From positions 693,933-757,932 of the forward strand of contig ML996692.1 in NCBI GenBank assembly GCA_010356995.1: 64,000 nt of DNA. The letters are read 5' to 3'. The stretch comes from Trichodelitschia bisporula (lineage: Eukaryota; Ascomycota; Dothideomycetes; Phaeotrichales; Phaeotrichaceae). Under the pieces are notes generated by a model. The model made no database searches. It had not been told where the DNA came from and worked only from the letters and a program-made list of their open reading frames with translations. Shown here piece by piece: positions 48,213-57,654 of this stretch (its first letter is position 1; each line of letters begins with the position of its first letter). A program made the position numbers and the translations under genes.

Positions 48213-49116
48213 GGTGACGACACTACGGGTGTAATGGCTTGATGTTTCTTTTGTGCGGTCTCTCCTCCTGGCACATGGTGGGCAATGGACTGGGCGGCTT
48301 TATCGGCGCATACTTCTACTGGTCACGGCTTTGATGGACGGATGGACTAATTCACGACTTATGGCTTGGGTGATATCGAAGTGGAGGATGGTGGTTAGTG
48401 CCACTTCTCAATCCAAGTTATCCGAAATCCAAAGCCATACGAAAGCCAAACTCTTGTTGAATGTATTCGCAAGCTCTCCCTTTCTGCTGTCTAAGTACAT
48501 GTGGTAAGGCCGAAGTGGCGATGGAATTTCCACACTTACCTTCCGCTTCCCTTTCGCATACGCAAAACCGCATCGAGGAGTTTGATGCGCCAGTTTACGT
48601 GGAATAACACAATCATTCTCATCTGGCATATTGCCCAGCACCACGCCCCTCCATCCCCAACCCGAACGGCATGCCCTCCTTATCCTCTCCGGGCACAAAA
48701 AACGCAACGGGAATATTGCCCTCCACCTCCCCGATCAGCTCGCTCCCAAGCTCATTGGGCTCGTTCACCACTCCACCAAACCGTCTTCCCAACTCTCCTA
48801 CCCCGGCAAGCGATGCCGGCGTAAGCTCCGCATCCGACACCAGCCCATCAAGCGCCCGTACTGGATTTCTGTGGTACCTCCTCGTCTTCAACCAAGACAG
48901 CCATTATCGACAAGCCGGGAACGGAGGGAGAAGCCTATGAGCCGACGAGCGACTGTCTCATTAACTGCCCGTTAACGTCTGGGTAGAGTTGTGAGTGAGG
49001 CACAACACCAGCTCTGGCATGATCTCTAACCAGGGGTCAGGGGCGGTTGCCGTGCTGCGGATATCGTTCCGTTGGTCCTACGGGGGCGGAAGCTCAAAGA
49101 TAATGGGACGGGTTGA

Positions 49117-49314
49117 TGTGGTTATGGAAGTAGTATCTTATGTAAGCAGGGACGTGATGTAATGTGAGTATGATAGAAAGGAAGGAGCAAAGGAGGATAC
49201 TTCGCATCGTGTATTTATACCTCGAGAGTCTCTGACTCTCTGACGCTCTTCGTCTTTTATCAACTCTTTCACAATCACCATATTGTACACACATGCCAGT
49301 AAGCCTATACTACA
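49117..49314. repeat. Left long terminal repeat of the fossil
   Basis: About 200 bp. It shares with the right copy a conserved 3' third (CTTTTATCAACTCTTTCACA followed by ATCACCATATTGTACACAC) and a CTCGAGAG/ATCGAGAG hairpin-like core. The exact right border could be 49314 or 49317. Confidence 0.6.
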
Positions 49315-49519
49315 ACAATGGTAGCTAAAATTCAAAAGATTACTATCCTCCTGTAAGCTCTTTTCACCCACCTACCCTCTTCCGCCCTTCTCCCTACAAG
49401 GCCCAACGGCAGCAGTAGAGTTGTTCTGTCGCCCGCGAAGCCTAACGGCACGCGGACGATATTCAGCCAACCCTTTCCTAACCTAAACCGGAAGGCCCAA
49501 CAGCGCCGTATTTAAGTAA

Positions 49520-49740
49520 TACCCTCTTCGGCTTGCCGGCTTTACCGCCCATACGATCGAATTCACCTACCCTCCCATCACGATCTAGCCCGACGGCAGA
49601 CGATCAAGATACCCTCCTCGGCCTGCCGGCTCTACAGTCCACGCGGTCGAGCCTACCTACTTTCTCGACTCGGTTCGCCCCGCCCAGCAGTACAGCAATC
49701 GAAACACCCTCTTCGGATCGCACAGCCCAACGGCCCATCG
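49520..49740. repeat. Degenerate tandem repeat, about 90-bp period
   Basis: Within the fossil's interior, TACCCTCTTCGGCTTGCCGG at 49520 recurs in altered form at 49610 and more weakly near 49704. The units also share CGATCGA/CGGTCGA ends. The strand is C-rich. It may be expanded element sequence or a separate tandem array. Confidence 0.5.
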
Positions 49741-49959
49741 ATCGGAACCCTCCTTCGATCCGTCGGCTCGCCAACCTATCTCCTCCCTTCGCTCACAGCT
49801 GTCTCTCTCCCCCCTTCGCTCGCAATCGTCTCTTTCAGTCATCGTCAATCGACACCTTTACCACCAAATGCCGCCCTAGATCAGCTCAGACCCCCCCTAC
49901 CAGCTCTCCTACAATAAAGCCACCGGGACGGAGGCATTTTTTAAGGTGTGGGAGACTAA

Positions 49960-50157
49960 TGTAGTTATAGAAGGAGGATTCTTATATAAGCAGAGATATG
50001 ATATAATGCGAGTATGATGGAGGAAGGAGCAGAGGAGGATACCTGGCATCGTATATTTAAACATCGAGAGTCTACGACTCTCTTCATCTTCTTCGTCTTT
50101 TATCAACTCTTTCACAATCACCATATTGTACACACGTGCCAGTGAGCCTGTGCTACA
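49960..50157. repeat. Right long terminal repeat of the fossil
   Basis: Direct copy of 49117-49314 in the same orientation, clearly related along its length and richer in A/T than the left copy. Confidence 0.6.
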
Positions 50158-51320
50158 ACGCGGGTGTCATGGTTCTGGCCATACACGGTGTGATGCCTCA
50201 GGCCATGATGTGGTCTGGGTGGCAGCACAGTACCGAGGTGACGTATGGGGACTAGCGCAGTCATGTGACTGGCGCCAAGCCCCCACACTGCGGTTATGCT
50301 TTCGCACACCCATCCCTGTAGATTACTTCTCCAACTCTTTATCATCGTCTCGAAGCAATCCATGGTTTTTGCACCGCTCTTCGCTGGCACCGTGACAGCG
50401 GGTGACGTGAGGATACCCCCGACCCGAAGGAGAAGGTAGAACTAAATTGGTGCGACTATTGGCTTGAGACGCCTTCCATCTGCCATGGTATGAGCTCAAT
50501 GTCTAAATGTGAGAGGGACAGTGTCATACTGCTATATCAACTCCTGCGGCGATTTGAACGCCTTCAAGTGGAGCGTGATGCGGTCTCCAGTTGCGAAGTG
50601 CCTGATACCGATTGCTCAATAGGCAAGTGCATGCGGTCCCCAGCCTGGGCCAAGACGCGGACCGATCTGGCGATGTTCGGGGGAATGAACCCCCGACTCG
50701 GGCACCGTCTGCCCTGGGCTCTAAATGCTAGGAAGTCATAGGTCCGTCTTGTAACCTGGTTCTACGGAATGAAGGGCTACGACTTTCATAGGCTGCTGCC
50801 TGAGGAGGGCAGTGCGGAGACCACCAACGTACATCATCCCATCGCCACGGGTCAGTTTATCGGCCCGCAGGCAAGGAAGGAATATGAATTCAGCCGCAGT
50901 CATGACACGTTTGGTACTCTCCAGGTATGGTGCTACAACACTCCGTTGGAAGTCTGTCATTCCGAAAGCGAAGTCGTGGGAGAACTATCCACCCGCTTAC
51001 GCTACGTCTGCGATAACACACGGGCTAGGCCACATTACTCCGTAGCGTATGTACTATGTGCATCACCATGAATTGGTATGCTGATGCCTGGAAGCGAGGT
51101 CAGCTATAAAAGGGAATAACTCTGCACGATGTAGAACCAATTATCAGCAAGAAGACAAACACGTATATAAGCACGAACAGACTTTTACTTCAACTCCTTC
51201 AGCCCCCGCACTTTGTCCAACAGCCAGTGCCAAAAGCTTACCGCTAAAGCTCATCCATCGATAACCTTAACCCCAAAGTCAATTCATCGTCAAATTGCCT
51301 GCTCTCACCTCAACTCCAAG

Positions 51321-52181
51321 ATGACTAGCACGAGCACGCCCACCCAGATCGCCGTCTTCGGCGCCACTGGCGGCTGCGCCGGCACAGCTACTGCCCACGC
51401 CCTCAAAGCCGGCTACAAAGTGACGGCCCGTGAGTCCTCTTATCTCTCCCATTTGAGAAAAGCCTTCCTAACCACCTCAGTTGCCCGAACGCCCTCTAAG
51501 CTCCGCGCCTTCCTGGAAACCCAGCACACCGTCCCGGCCGCCACCCTAGACAGCAACCTGACCATTGTGGAAGGCGCAATCCAAGACGCGCCCGCCGTTC
51601 TCGCCACCCTAACCCCGGCCCCTAGCACCATCCTCTTCGGCATCGGCGCCATCCCAAAACTCGCAGCAAACCGCCACCTCTTGAAACTCGACGACCCGCA
51701 CATCTGCAGCAACGGCATAGAAGCCGTGCTCGCCGCCCTCCGCACCCAGCAAGCCGCCGACCCGTCCACGCCCCGGCCCTTCATCGCCGTGATATCGACC
51801 ACCGGCCTCAGCGCCAGGCGCGACGTCCCCCTCCTGCTGTACCCCCTGTATCACGTCTTCCTCGCGGAGCCGCACGTCGACAAGCGCGCTATGGAAGCCG
51901 CCGTTGCGCGGGCGAGTGTCGCCCCTGACTCGCTCGTGCGCGGGTTCGTGGTGCTTCGCCCGACGCTGCTGACGGATGGGCGCGGGGTTGGGACGGCGAA
52001 GGTGCGTGCTGGGTGGGAGCGGCATCCCGATGCGCCTGGCGCAGCTGAGGGGGAGGACCCGACGCCACCGGCTATGGGATATGCGATTTCCCGCGCGGAT
52101 GTGGGCGCGTGGATCTGGGAGGAGGTCTTGAGGGATCAGGGGCAGAAGTGGGCGGGGAAGTGTGTTTCCTTGGCATGTTAA
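51321..52181 (+). CDS. NmrA-like NAD(P)-binding oxidoreductase (atypical SDR)
   Basis: Cytosolic Rossmann-fold protein of the NAD(P)H-binding/NmrA-like group. Exons 51321-51429 and 51481-52181 give 269 codons. The nucleotide-binding motif is near the N-terminus (IAVFGATGGCAGTATAHALK, about 10-29). Splicing creates the expected YKVTALARTPSKLRAFL second strand and helix. Later blocks include TIVEGAIQD, TILFGIGAIP, FIAVISTTGLS and VVLRPTLLTDG. NmrA-like proteins either sense NAD(P) or reduce small carbonyls; the substrate is unknown and no pathway partner is adjacent. The 51-nt intron is a multiple of three and free of stops, so unspliced RNA would still be translatable with 17 extra residues. 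The ATG at 51321 is the first in a good context (CCAAGATG). Confidence 0.86.
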   Translation: MTSTSTPTQIAVFGATGGCAGTATAHALKAGYKVTARESSYLSHLRKAFLTTSVARTPSKLRAFLETQHTVPAATLDSNLTIVEGAIQDAPAVLATLTPAPSTILFGIGAIPKLAANRHLLKLDDPHICSNGIEAVLAALRTQQAADPSTPRPFIAVISTTGLSARRDVPLLLYPLYHVFLAEPHVDKRAMEAAVARASVAPDSLVRGFVVLRPTLLTDGRGVGTAKVRAGWERHPDAPGAAEGEDPTPPAMGYAISRADVGAWIWEEVLRDQGQKWAGKCVSLAC

Positions 52182-52980
52182 TGCGGGATTTGAGTCCCAA
52201 GGACTGGCCTCAAAAGGCATTGCTCGATAGAAGTGCCGATAGATAACCCGCGCGTTCGGCGCCGTCTTCTCTCTACGTCGTTATGTATCTTCAATTATAC
52301 TATAGATCGCACCGTAATATTTATAGCACACCCCATTTTTTTACAACTGCATGACGTGCATAAGTCACCGAGCCGAGATGGGAGATCTCCTGGACGTACG
52401 AAAGGTGTCAAGTGGAATACATGAACAGAAAATGGTGGCAAGGGATGATGACAGCAGATACCAAATGGCGAGGCGAGAATCGCCAACTCGATCACACATT
52501 TCTCGCATCTTGAGCTTCCTCTTCAGGTGCGAAAGTATTTCGTCCATAATCCAGCCTCCCAAATGAGGGTACAGATAGGCATCTACGGCTGAAATAGCTA
52601 CATTACCCTCAGCTCTCTAAGCAAAGCTACCGTGGCATCGAAGCGGTAGTCAGCCTGACGAACGCGCAAAAGCCGCTGATATGGCGCAATGTGGAGACGA
52701 AGGACTAGCTTCCGGCCACTCCCCCGGATCCCAAGTCTAAGACCCTAACTAGCGCTCGTTGGTGGGCCGCTATCATGACATCCTAACTCCAATTGAAATA
52801 GCGCCTACGGAAATAACTACCGTACATGGTGGGGGTCCAAGGCTGAGGCGGTACGGTAAGCCATAAGAAGGGAACGAACGATGCAGATAGTACACATCCT
52901 CTGCAGAGTTACGCATATTTCCCCCTCCAGAGTCTCACTCCAATCGCTGAACCCCATCTCTGCCTTTACACCTCAAGCAA
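52182..52980. other. Spacer with GFA-gene promoter
   Basis: A 799-bp spacer between co-oriented genes. A TACCGTAC-type motif appears near 52821 and GTACGGTA near 52851. No open frame is convincing. Confidence 0.55.
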
Positions 52981-53529
52981 ATGGCCTCCAACCGGACCGG
53001 CGGTTGCCCCTGCGGCACCGTCCGCTACACCCTCACCGCACCACCCTTGGTGGTAAACTGCTGCCACTGCAACCTGTGCAAGAAACAAACCGGCGTCGCT
53101 TTCACCACCAACATCATTATCGAAGCCAGCCACTTCGTCCTCGACCTCAGCACCCCTCCGCTCCTCTCCGTCGCGGTAGATACACCCTCCGGTAACGGCC
53201 AGCTGCGCAAACACTGCCCCAAGTGTCTGACCTGCGTTGTGAGCGAATACGGTGGCAGCTTTGGGGGACCGTTCATTCAGTATGTGAAGATTGGGACACT
53301 GGATCCGGAGTTCCAGGCTGGGATAAGGCCTGATGCTTTTGTTTTTGTCAAGGAGAAACTGAACTGGATTGGACTTCCGGAGGGAGCCAGGGCTTTCCCA
53401 GAGTTTTATGACTTTGCGAAGGGCGGTGTGTGGTCGGAGGAAAGCATCAAGAGGAGGGAGAAGCTGTTGCCTCAGATCAATGAATGGGTGGAAAAAGGCG
53501 AAAAGTTCAAGGTCGGGGAGATATACTGA
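52981..53529 (+). CDS. GFA / CENP-V domain zinc protein
   Basis: Intronless 182-codon gene of the glutathione-dependent formaldehyde-activating (GFA/CENP-V) family. The zinc-binding cysteines are in place: GCPCG (C9, C11), NCCHCNLCKKQTG (C27, C28, C30, C33) and HCPKC (C79, C82). Fungi often carry many paralogues of this fold, and most have no known substrate. The bacterial Gfa enzyme speeds the joining of formaldehyde and glutathione, but that role cannot be assumed here. The C-terminal 60 residues (LNWIGLPEGARAFPEFYDFA ... NEWVEKGEKFKVGEIY) are charged and probably helical. No signal peptide or membrane segment is present. Confidence 0.9.
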   Translation: MASNRTGGCPCGTVRYTLTAPPLVVNCCHCNLCKKQTGVAFTTNIIIEASHFVLDLSTPPLLSVAVDTPSGNGQLRKHCPKCLTCVVSEYGGSFGGPFIQYVKIGTLDPEFQAGIRPDAFVFVKEKLNWIGLPEGARAFPEFYDFAKGGVWSEESIKRREKLLPQINEWVEKGEKFKVGEIY

Positions 53530-53934
53530 AAGGTGAAGCTCTTAAGTAGATAGCTGCGGACAGTCATCACCCAAAAGTCATTCATTTTAAGGGGCACTCA
53601 TTGTATTTATCTAATTACAAGCCGGTCATCGTCGACCAGACACCCGTGGACAAAACAAGAGACGCCAGTTCGCCAACAGACAAGCCGTGTACGCAGAGAG
53701 ATCATCAGGCCGTGAATCGTAGACCATCACCGACACCTGAAAACCAGACCGTATCAGAGCAAGGGGTATCTCAAACCGAGACTCCAAACTCCTCATTGAA
53801 ACCAGTCCTCGCAGACATTAGTAGCCGCCGTGAGGGCAGAAAGCACATGGGTTAGTAGTACATCCGTCATCCATCCCGATCAAACGCCGATCCATTGAAG
53901 TTCAGTGCAAAGCCGAGCACAAATGCCGACGAGT
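53530..53934. other. Convergent 3' spacer GFA gene / CDC20
   Basis: A 405-bp spacer between converging stop codons, presumably two 3' UTRs. A TACATCCGTC sequence near 53858 is one base off the repeated motif. Nothing else is seen. Confidence 0.6.
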
Positions 53935-55700
53935 TTAGCGAATTACGGAGGACGACATGATGTCGTTCTCCTTGCGCGCACTCATCACCAGGCTAGGCGC
54001 ACCAGCCTTCTTCTCAAAGATCTTCCAGAACTTAAGGCTCTCGTCCGCGGCCGCAGTGGCGAGGATCTGGCCATCGGGACTTAAGCTGGAGTGAAGGACG
54101 CGGCTCTCGTGGGCCGGAATCTCGATGTTCTTGACAAGAGTCGGGTACTGCCAGATGGAAATGCTGTTATCCGGGAAGCCCGAGGTCGAAGCAATCTCCT
54201 TGTAGCTGGTGCTCCAGCGGAGGCTGGTCACCTGGCTGCCTGTATCGATAGAGTTGACGCGAGCACCAGTGGTAGTGTTCCAGAAATGGATCTGGCGATC
54301 GTGGCTACCGCCACCGGTGGCCAGGAGGTTGTGCTGCCACGGGCACCAGGAGAGGGCCTTGACAGCGGCGTTGTGGTTCGTCTTCTGGAACTTGGGGGCC
54401 TGCAGGGAGCGAGCATCCCAGATGGACACGAGATTGTCGTTGCCGCCCGAGGCAAGCTGGGCGCCGTCGCCGCGCCACTCCAGACCGCAGATCTCGCCGG
54501 TATGCGACTCGAGAGTGCCGATCTTGTGCTGGGCAATACGAACGTCATGGTTGAACAGCCAGCCGTTGCGAGCGCCCGTAGTGAGCTGATGCTTGTTCCA
54601 GCCTTGAAAATGTTAGACTGATATAGTGAGCGGTTGGAAGAAAACTTACTCATGGCGCTGACACGAGTCTCATGGCCATACATGCTCCGGAGCTTGGTCT
54701 GGTCCTCAACGTCCCAGATCTGAACCTCACCAGTGCCAATGCCAACGCTGACGTAGGCGCCATCGTTGCTCCACTTGAGGGAGGAGACGTAGGTATCAGC
54801 CGAGGTCTCGAAGAGAGAGGCGACATTGCCAGTGTCGGCCGACCAGATGTAGACGGACTGCCCAAGGCCGATTGCGACCTGGTTGTTGCAGGACCAGTCA
54901 AGCAGGTTCAGGTAGTAGTCATCAACGAGGTTGGGAGCATCTAAAACACGGTCTGGCGAGGTCAGGATGCGGCGCCTAAACTGCGCGTTGAGACCGGCCG
55001 GCTTGAGCGGGCGGCTGTATTGCGCGCGGAGGTCGACAGGTCGGCTCGACTCGGGAGGCGCAGGCTTAAAGGCGAGAATGCGCGTGTTGAGATTGAGACC
55101 GCAAGCTTGCGCAACACTCGACTCGTAGGCCTTGGTGTTGGGAGACTTCTTTTCACTGGTGTTCTCCTCCCGATCGATGCTGAGGCCGTCAATGCCCCGG
55201 CCCAAGAGATCATCGCGCATGCTGATGTCGAAGGCACTTGATGCAAGGATAGACGAGCCTTCCTGGACTTTGGACGAGCTCGACTTGGGGCGACTCTCCA
55301 CCTTCCCGGTTCCGATGTTGCAGATGGCCTCGCTGGCGCTGCGGTTGGGGACGAAGCGATCTGCAGCGTTGTACGCGATGCGCACACTCGACTTCTGGGG
55401 ACGCGAGCGGTTGTTGCGAGACTTGACCGGCGTGCCGGTGCTCGTCAGAGCAAACTCGGATAGATCGGAGTCAAGGCGTTTCGGAGAGGCCTTTGCAATG
55501 TTCGACTTTCCGATCTTCTTCGCGGCAGACTTCGAGCCAGCCGTTGCAAAGAGCGGCGTGGTGTGGATGGATGGGACGTTGGAGGTCTGCATCGGTGATG
55601 GTTTCGGTTTGGGTGAGGGTGTCAATGGCATACGACCTCCAGCCATGCGAGTGGAGAAGACTCTACCCTTGGTGGGAGTGCAGACGTCGACAGAGGCCAT
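53935..55700 (-). CDS. CDC20: APC/C activator Cdc20 (Slp1)
   Basis: WD40 co-activator that brings securin and cyclin B to the anaphase-promoting complex and is the target of the spindle checkpoint. Exons 55700-54650 and 54602-53935 give 572 codons. The N-terminal half is disordered and Ser/Pro-rich, with the C-box DRFVPNR at 114-120. The propeller starts near RVLDAPNLVDDYYLNLLDWS. Cdc20-type signatures include VRIAQHKIGTLESHTGEICG, ASGGNDNLVSIWDAR and ASTSGFPDNSISIWQYPTL. The protein ends in Ile-Arg, the IR tail that docks on the APC/C. A KEN sequence lies only about 12 residues before the end (SARKENDIMSSSVIR). Cdh1/Fzr1 is excluded by the propeller sequence. It is divergent from GPH1, with about 2 kb between starts. 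Confidence 0.95.
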
Positions 55701-57654
55701 TGCTAGTACGTTGCGAGACCGATGGATAGCGGTTGTGTTATGGGAATGTGTGGAAAAGTGCTGGCAATAATGCTAACTTAGATTTGGAAGCGTGATGAGA
55801 GTGCTTGACTGGGGAGCAGCACTGAGAAAGGTGTAGGTGGAGAGTTGAGTGTGGAGTTTGGAGTAGCAGTATGAGGACGTGAAGGTGCCTTTAAATCCGT
55901 TGTTGGGCAACACTGGTTGCCAGGGAAGCAGCAATGGCCTTGTCCCCAGCCCCGCAGCGGCATCGGCGGAAGCATGTTCCGATGGTCCCAGCCACTGGTG
56001 GGAGGGGCAACGGTGGCGCATGTGGGTTTGGAGCTTGGACGCCAAGCTGAGCTGTGCTGGAACACACGGTAACGACGTTTTAGCGCCGCAAAAGGCACAA
56101 AAGCATCCTGCACGATGAGAACGTGCGCGGGGCTAGGCGTGAAAAAGTGCCGGAAGCTATCACAATTGGAGTAGCATGTCTCTCGCGTTGCTAGGATACA
56201 ATGGTGCAGTAGTCGCTCGAAAGTCGGACCTCCTTGTGCGGAGTCCCGCTTGGATATTTCCCCATCAATGCAAACTCTGTGCGGGATACAGGCACCAGGA
56301 CATCCGTACTCTCGTCCCGTTTGAAGATGTGCTGTAAGTGCCGTGATCTCTTGTTATCTAGCTTGGATGATATGTGCCTCACTCCTCCTCATGACATTCC
56401 TTCTCCGTATGCAGCAAGGCCATGTCGTCTCATCGTCGATGCTTATTGGCCGCATGCGGAAACTCAAGAGCTGCGGCCGAATTTAACAGCGATAAGCATG
56501 CATCGATTGACGCTCGAAGCCAACCGCCAGACCTCCCCCAGCATCTCGAGCTAAGGACGCCGTTGAAGCTCCGGTCTCCAGCAAGCTTTATCGATGATCC
56601 AGACTCCCTCTTTCCATACCACTTCAGCTCAAGTGCTTTTCGTAACCGTATGCTCCCCCTCCTAAAGCCTCTCGTCAACGCGTTTGGGTACCGTAAGCTT
56701 CCATTGCGTCGTCGCTGCATCCTGCATCTCTCCACGGTCACATGCAAGTCAAACCGTACCGTATACGGATGTACTCCAGGCAAGTGGCATCGGCTACTCG
56801 GCCACACGCCAACCTGTGCCATGACGTTACTCTACAAAACTTGGAATTGGACCAGATGGAAAGGCGGGAAAGGAGGGGGCTTGTACGGATGCATGCCAAG
56901 TAGGACAAGGGAAACCGAGCTGCCCTTGAAATTGTTCTGCTAGGCAAGCACGGCAAGGTGGGGTTTTCCCCTCTCGCTACGGGGTAATTGATCTAAAAAC
57001 TCCTACATCCGTAGCTCCACAGCAGGCTTAAAGTTAAGGTTAACAGTTGTTCTCACGATTGCTGTTTATCTCCCCGTCGAAGTCAGGTTAAAATACCGCT
57101 AACCTGACTTCGACGGGAACAATCGTCTTCTTAAGTGTCAACCTGAACTTAAAACCTGCTGTAGTCAGCCGTCCCCCCAGGCTTGCTGGCTTATGACACC
57201 ATGTGCGCAACGTATGAGCGGGAGGATTTGGAGCTGAATGGAAAGTGGTTTGCATGCGTCCAGGAATAATACCGTATGACCTGATGGCTTGATTGGAATG
57301 CCCTTCGAACTACCCACGCCACCCTGTTCGTTCCTGCCCCGAGACGCCTAATTCCTCCCTGTCTGTTGCTTCCGCCGGACCACCTCTAGGGTGAAAGCCC
57401 CTCCTTTGTGTCAACCCTGGGCTTTACCGTGCTTTGACTTTGCTCTGGTGTACTACGTATGCCGCAGCCAACCCCACATTCCCAATCGCCATTCATAACG
57501 TTGCCCGCCCCTCCATTTTTCCATTTCCCCTCTTGGTCCCCTCAATCCCTCTCTGATCTTCACTTGCCAGTTACCTTTTGACTCTCTCCTGGACCCTTTT
57601 GTTCCTTTCTTGTGAATCCGACGATCCAGAGCTACCCCTCACCCTACCCTTACC
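55701..57654. other. Divergent promoter region CDC20 / GPH1
   Basis: A 1.95-kb spacer that carries both promoters. It contains TACGGATGTA at 56764-56773, TACATCCGTA at 57004-57013 and, directly next to the latter, the foldback repeat 57019-57162. The last 130 bp before GPH1 are pyrimidine-rich, as expected for a fungal core promoter. No gene is supported. Confidence 0.6.
57019..57162. repeat. 144-bp foldback (inverted repeat) with perfect 18-bp core hairpin
   Basis: The two halves are near-complete reverse complements. The core arms CCCGTCGAAGTCAGGTTA (57073-57090) and TAACCTGACTTCGACGGG (57100-57117) match perfectly around a 9-base loop. Outside them, ACGATTG/CAATCGT pair. The outermost parts begin ACAGCAGG and end CCTGCTGT, with several mismatches between. 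No coding capacity and no clear target-site duplication. It may be a small MITE-like element or a hairpin with a promoter role. Confidence 0.8.

Larger units (their letters stand above)
49117..50157. mobile_element. LTR-retrotransposon fossil, non-autonomous (TRIM-like)
   Basis: Two direct repeats of about 200 bp (49117-49314 and 49960-50157), each starting TGT and ending near CTACA, flank about 640 bp. Just inside the left repeat lies TGGTAGC (49319-49325), the start of the initiator-Met tRNA primer-binding sequence used by many Copia-type elements. A purine-rich stretch precedes the right repeat. No reverse transcriptase, integrase or protease region is present, so the element is broken or was always non-autonomous. 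The repeats differ mainly by C/T and G/A transitions, which suggests an old insertion with some RIP-like decay. No matching target-site duplication was found. Orientation is probably plus, judged by the primer site. Confidence 0.55.
48213..51320. other. 3.1-kb spacer with LTR fossil
   Basis: Contains the LTR-flanked fossil (49117-50157). A stretch on the minus strand at 48891-48619 has coding-like third positions but no ATG start or clear exon partners. TACTCCGTA lies at 51036-51044, about 280 bp upstream of the next gene. A TATAA-like TATAAAA occurs near 51106. Confidence 0.55.

Noticed and set aside
47719-48234. 171-codon Arg/Ser-rich frame overlapping the OM14-like gene
   Set aside because: It is a shifted frame of the real exon 3; the other frame has the DVDTP block, the coiled region and two membrane segments.
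48619-48891. Minus-strand frame with Gly/Glu-rich, coding-like sequence (VGELGRRFGGVVNEPNELGS)
   Set aside because: Third-position bias looks coding, but there is no ATG, no upstream exon with usable splice sites and no family match. It could be a gene remnant; support is too weak to annotate.
50490-50741. 83-codon ATG frame (MSSMSKCERDSVILLYQLLR)
   Set aside because: Short, no homologue recognised, weak codon pattern and no leader features.
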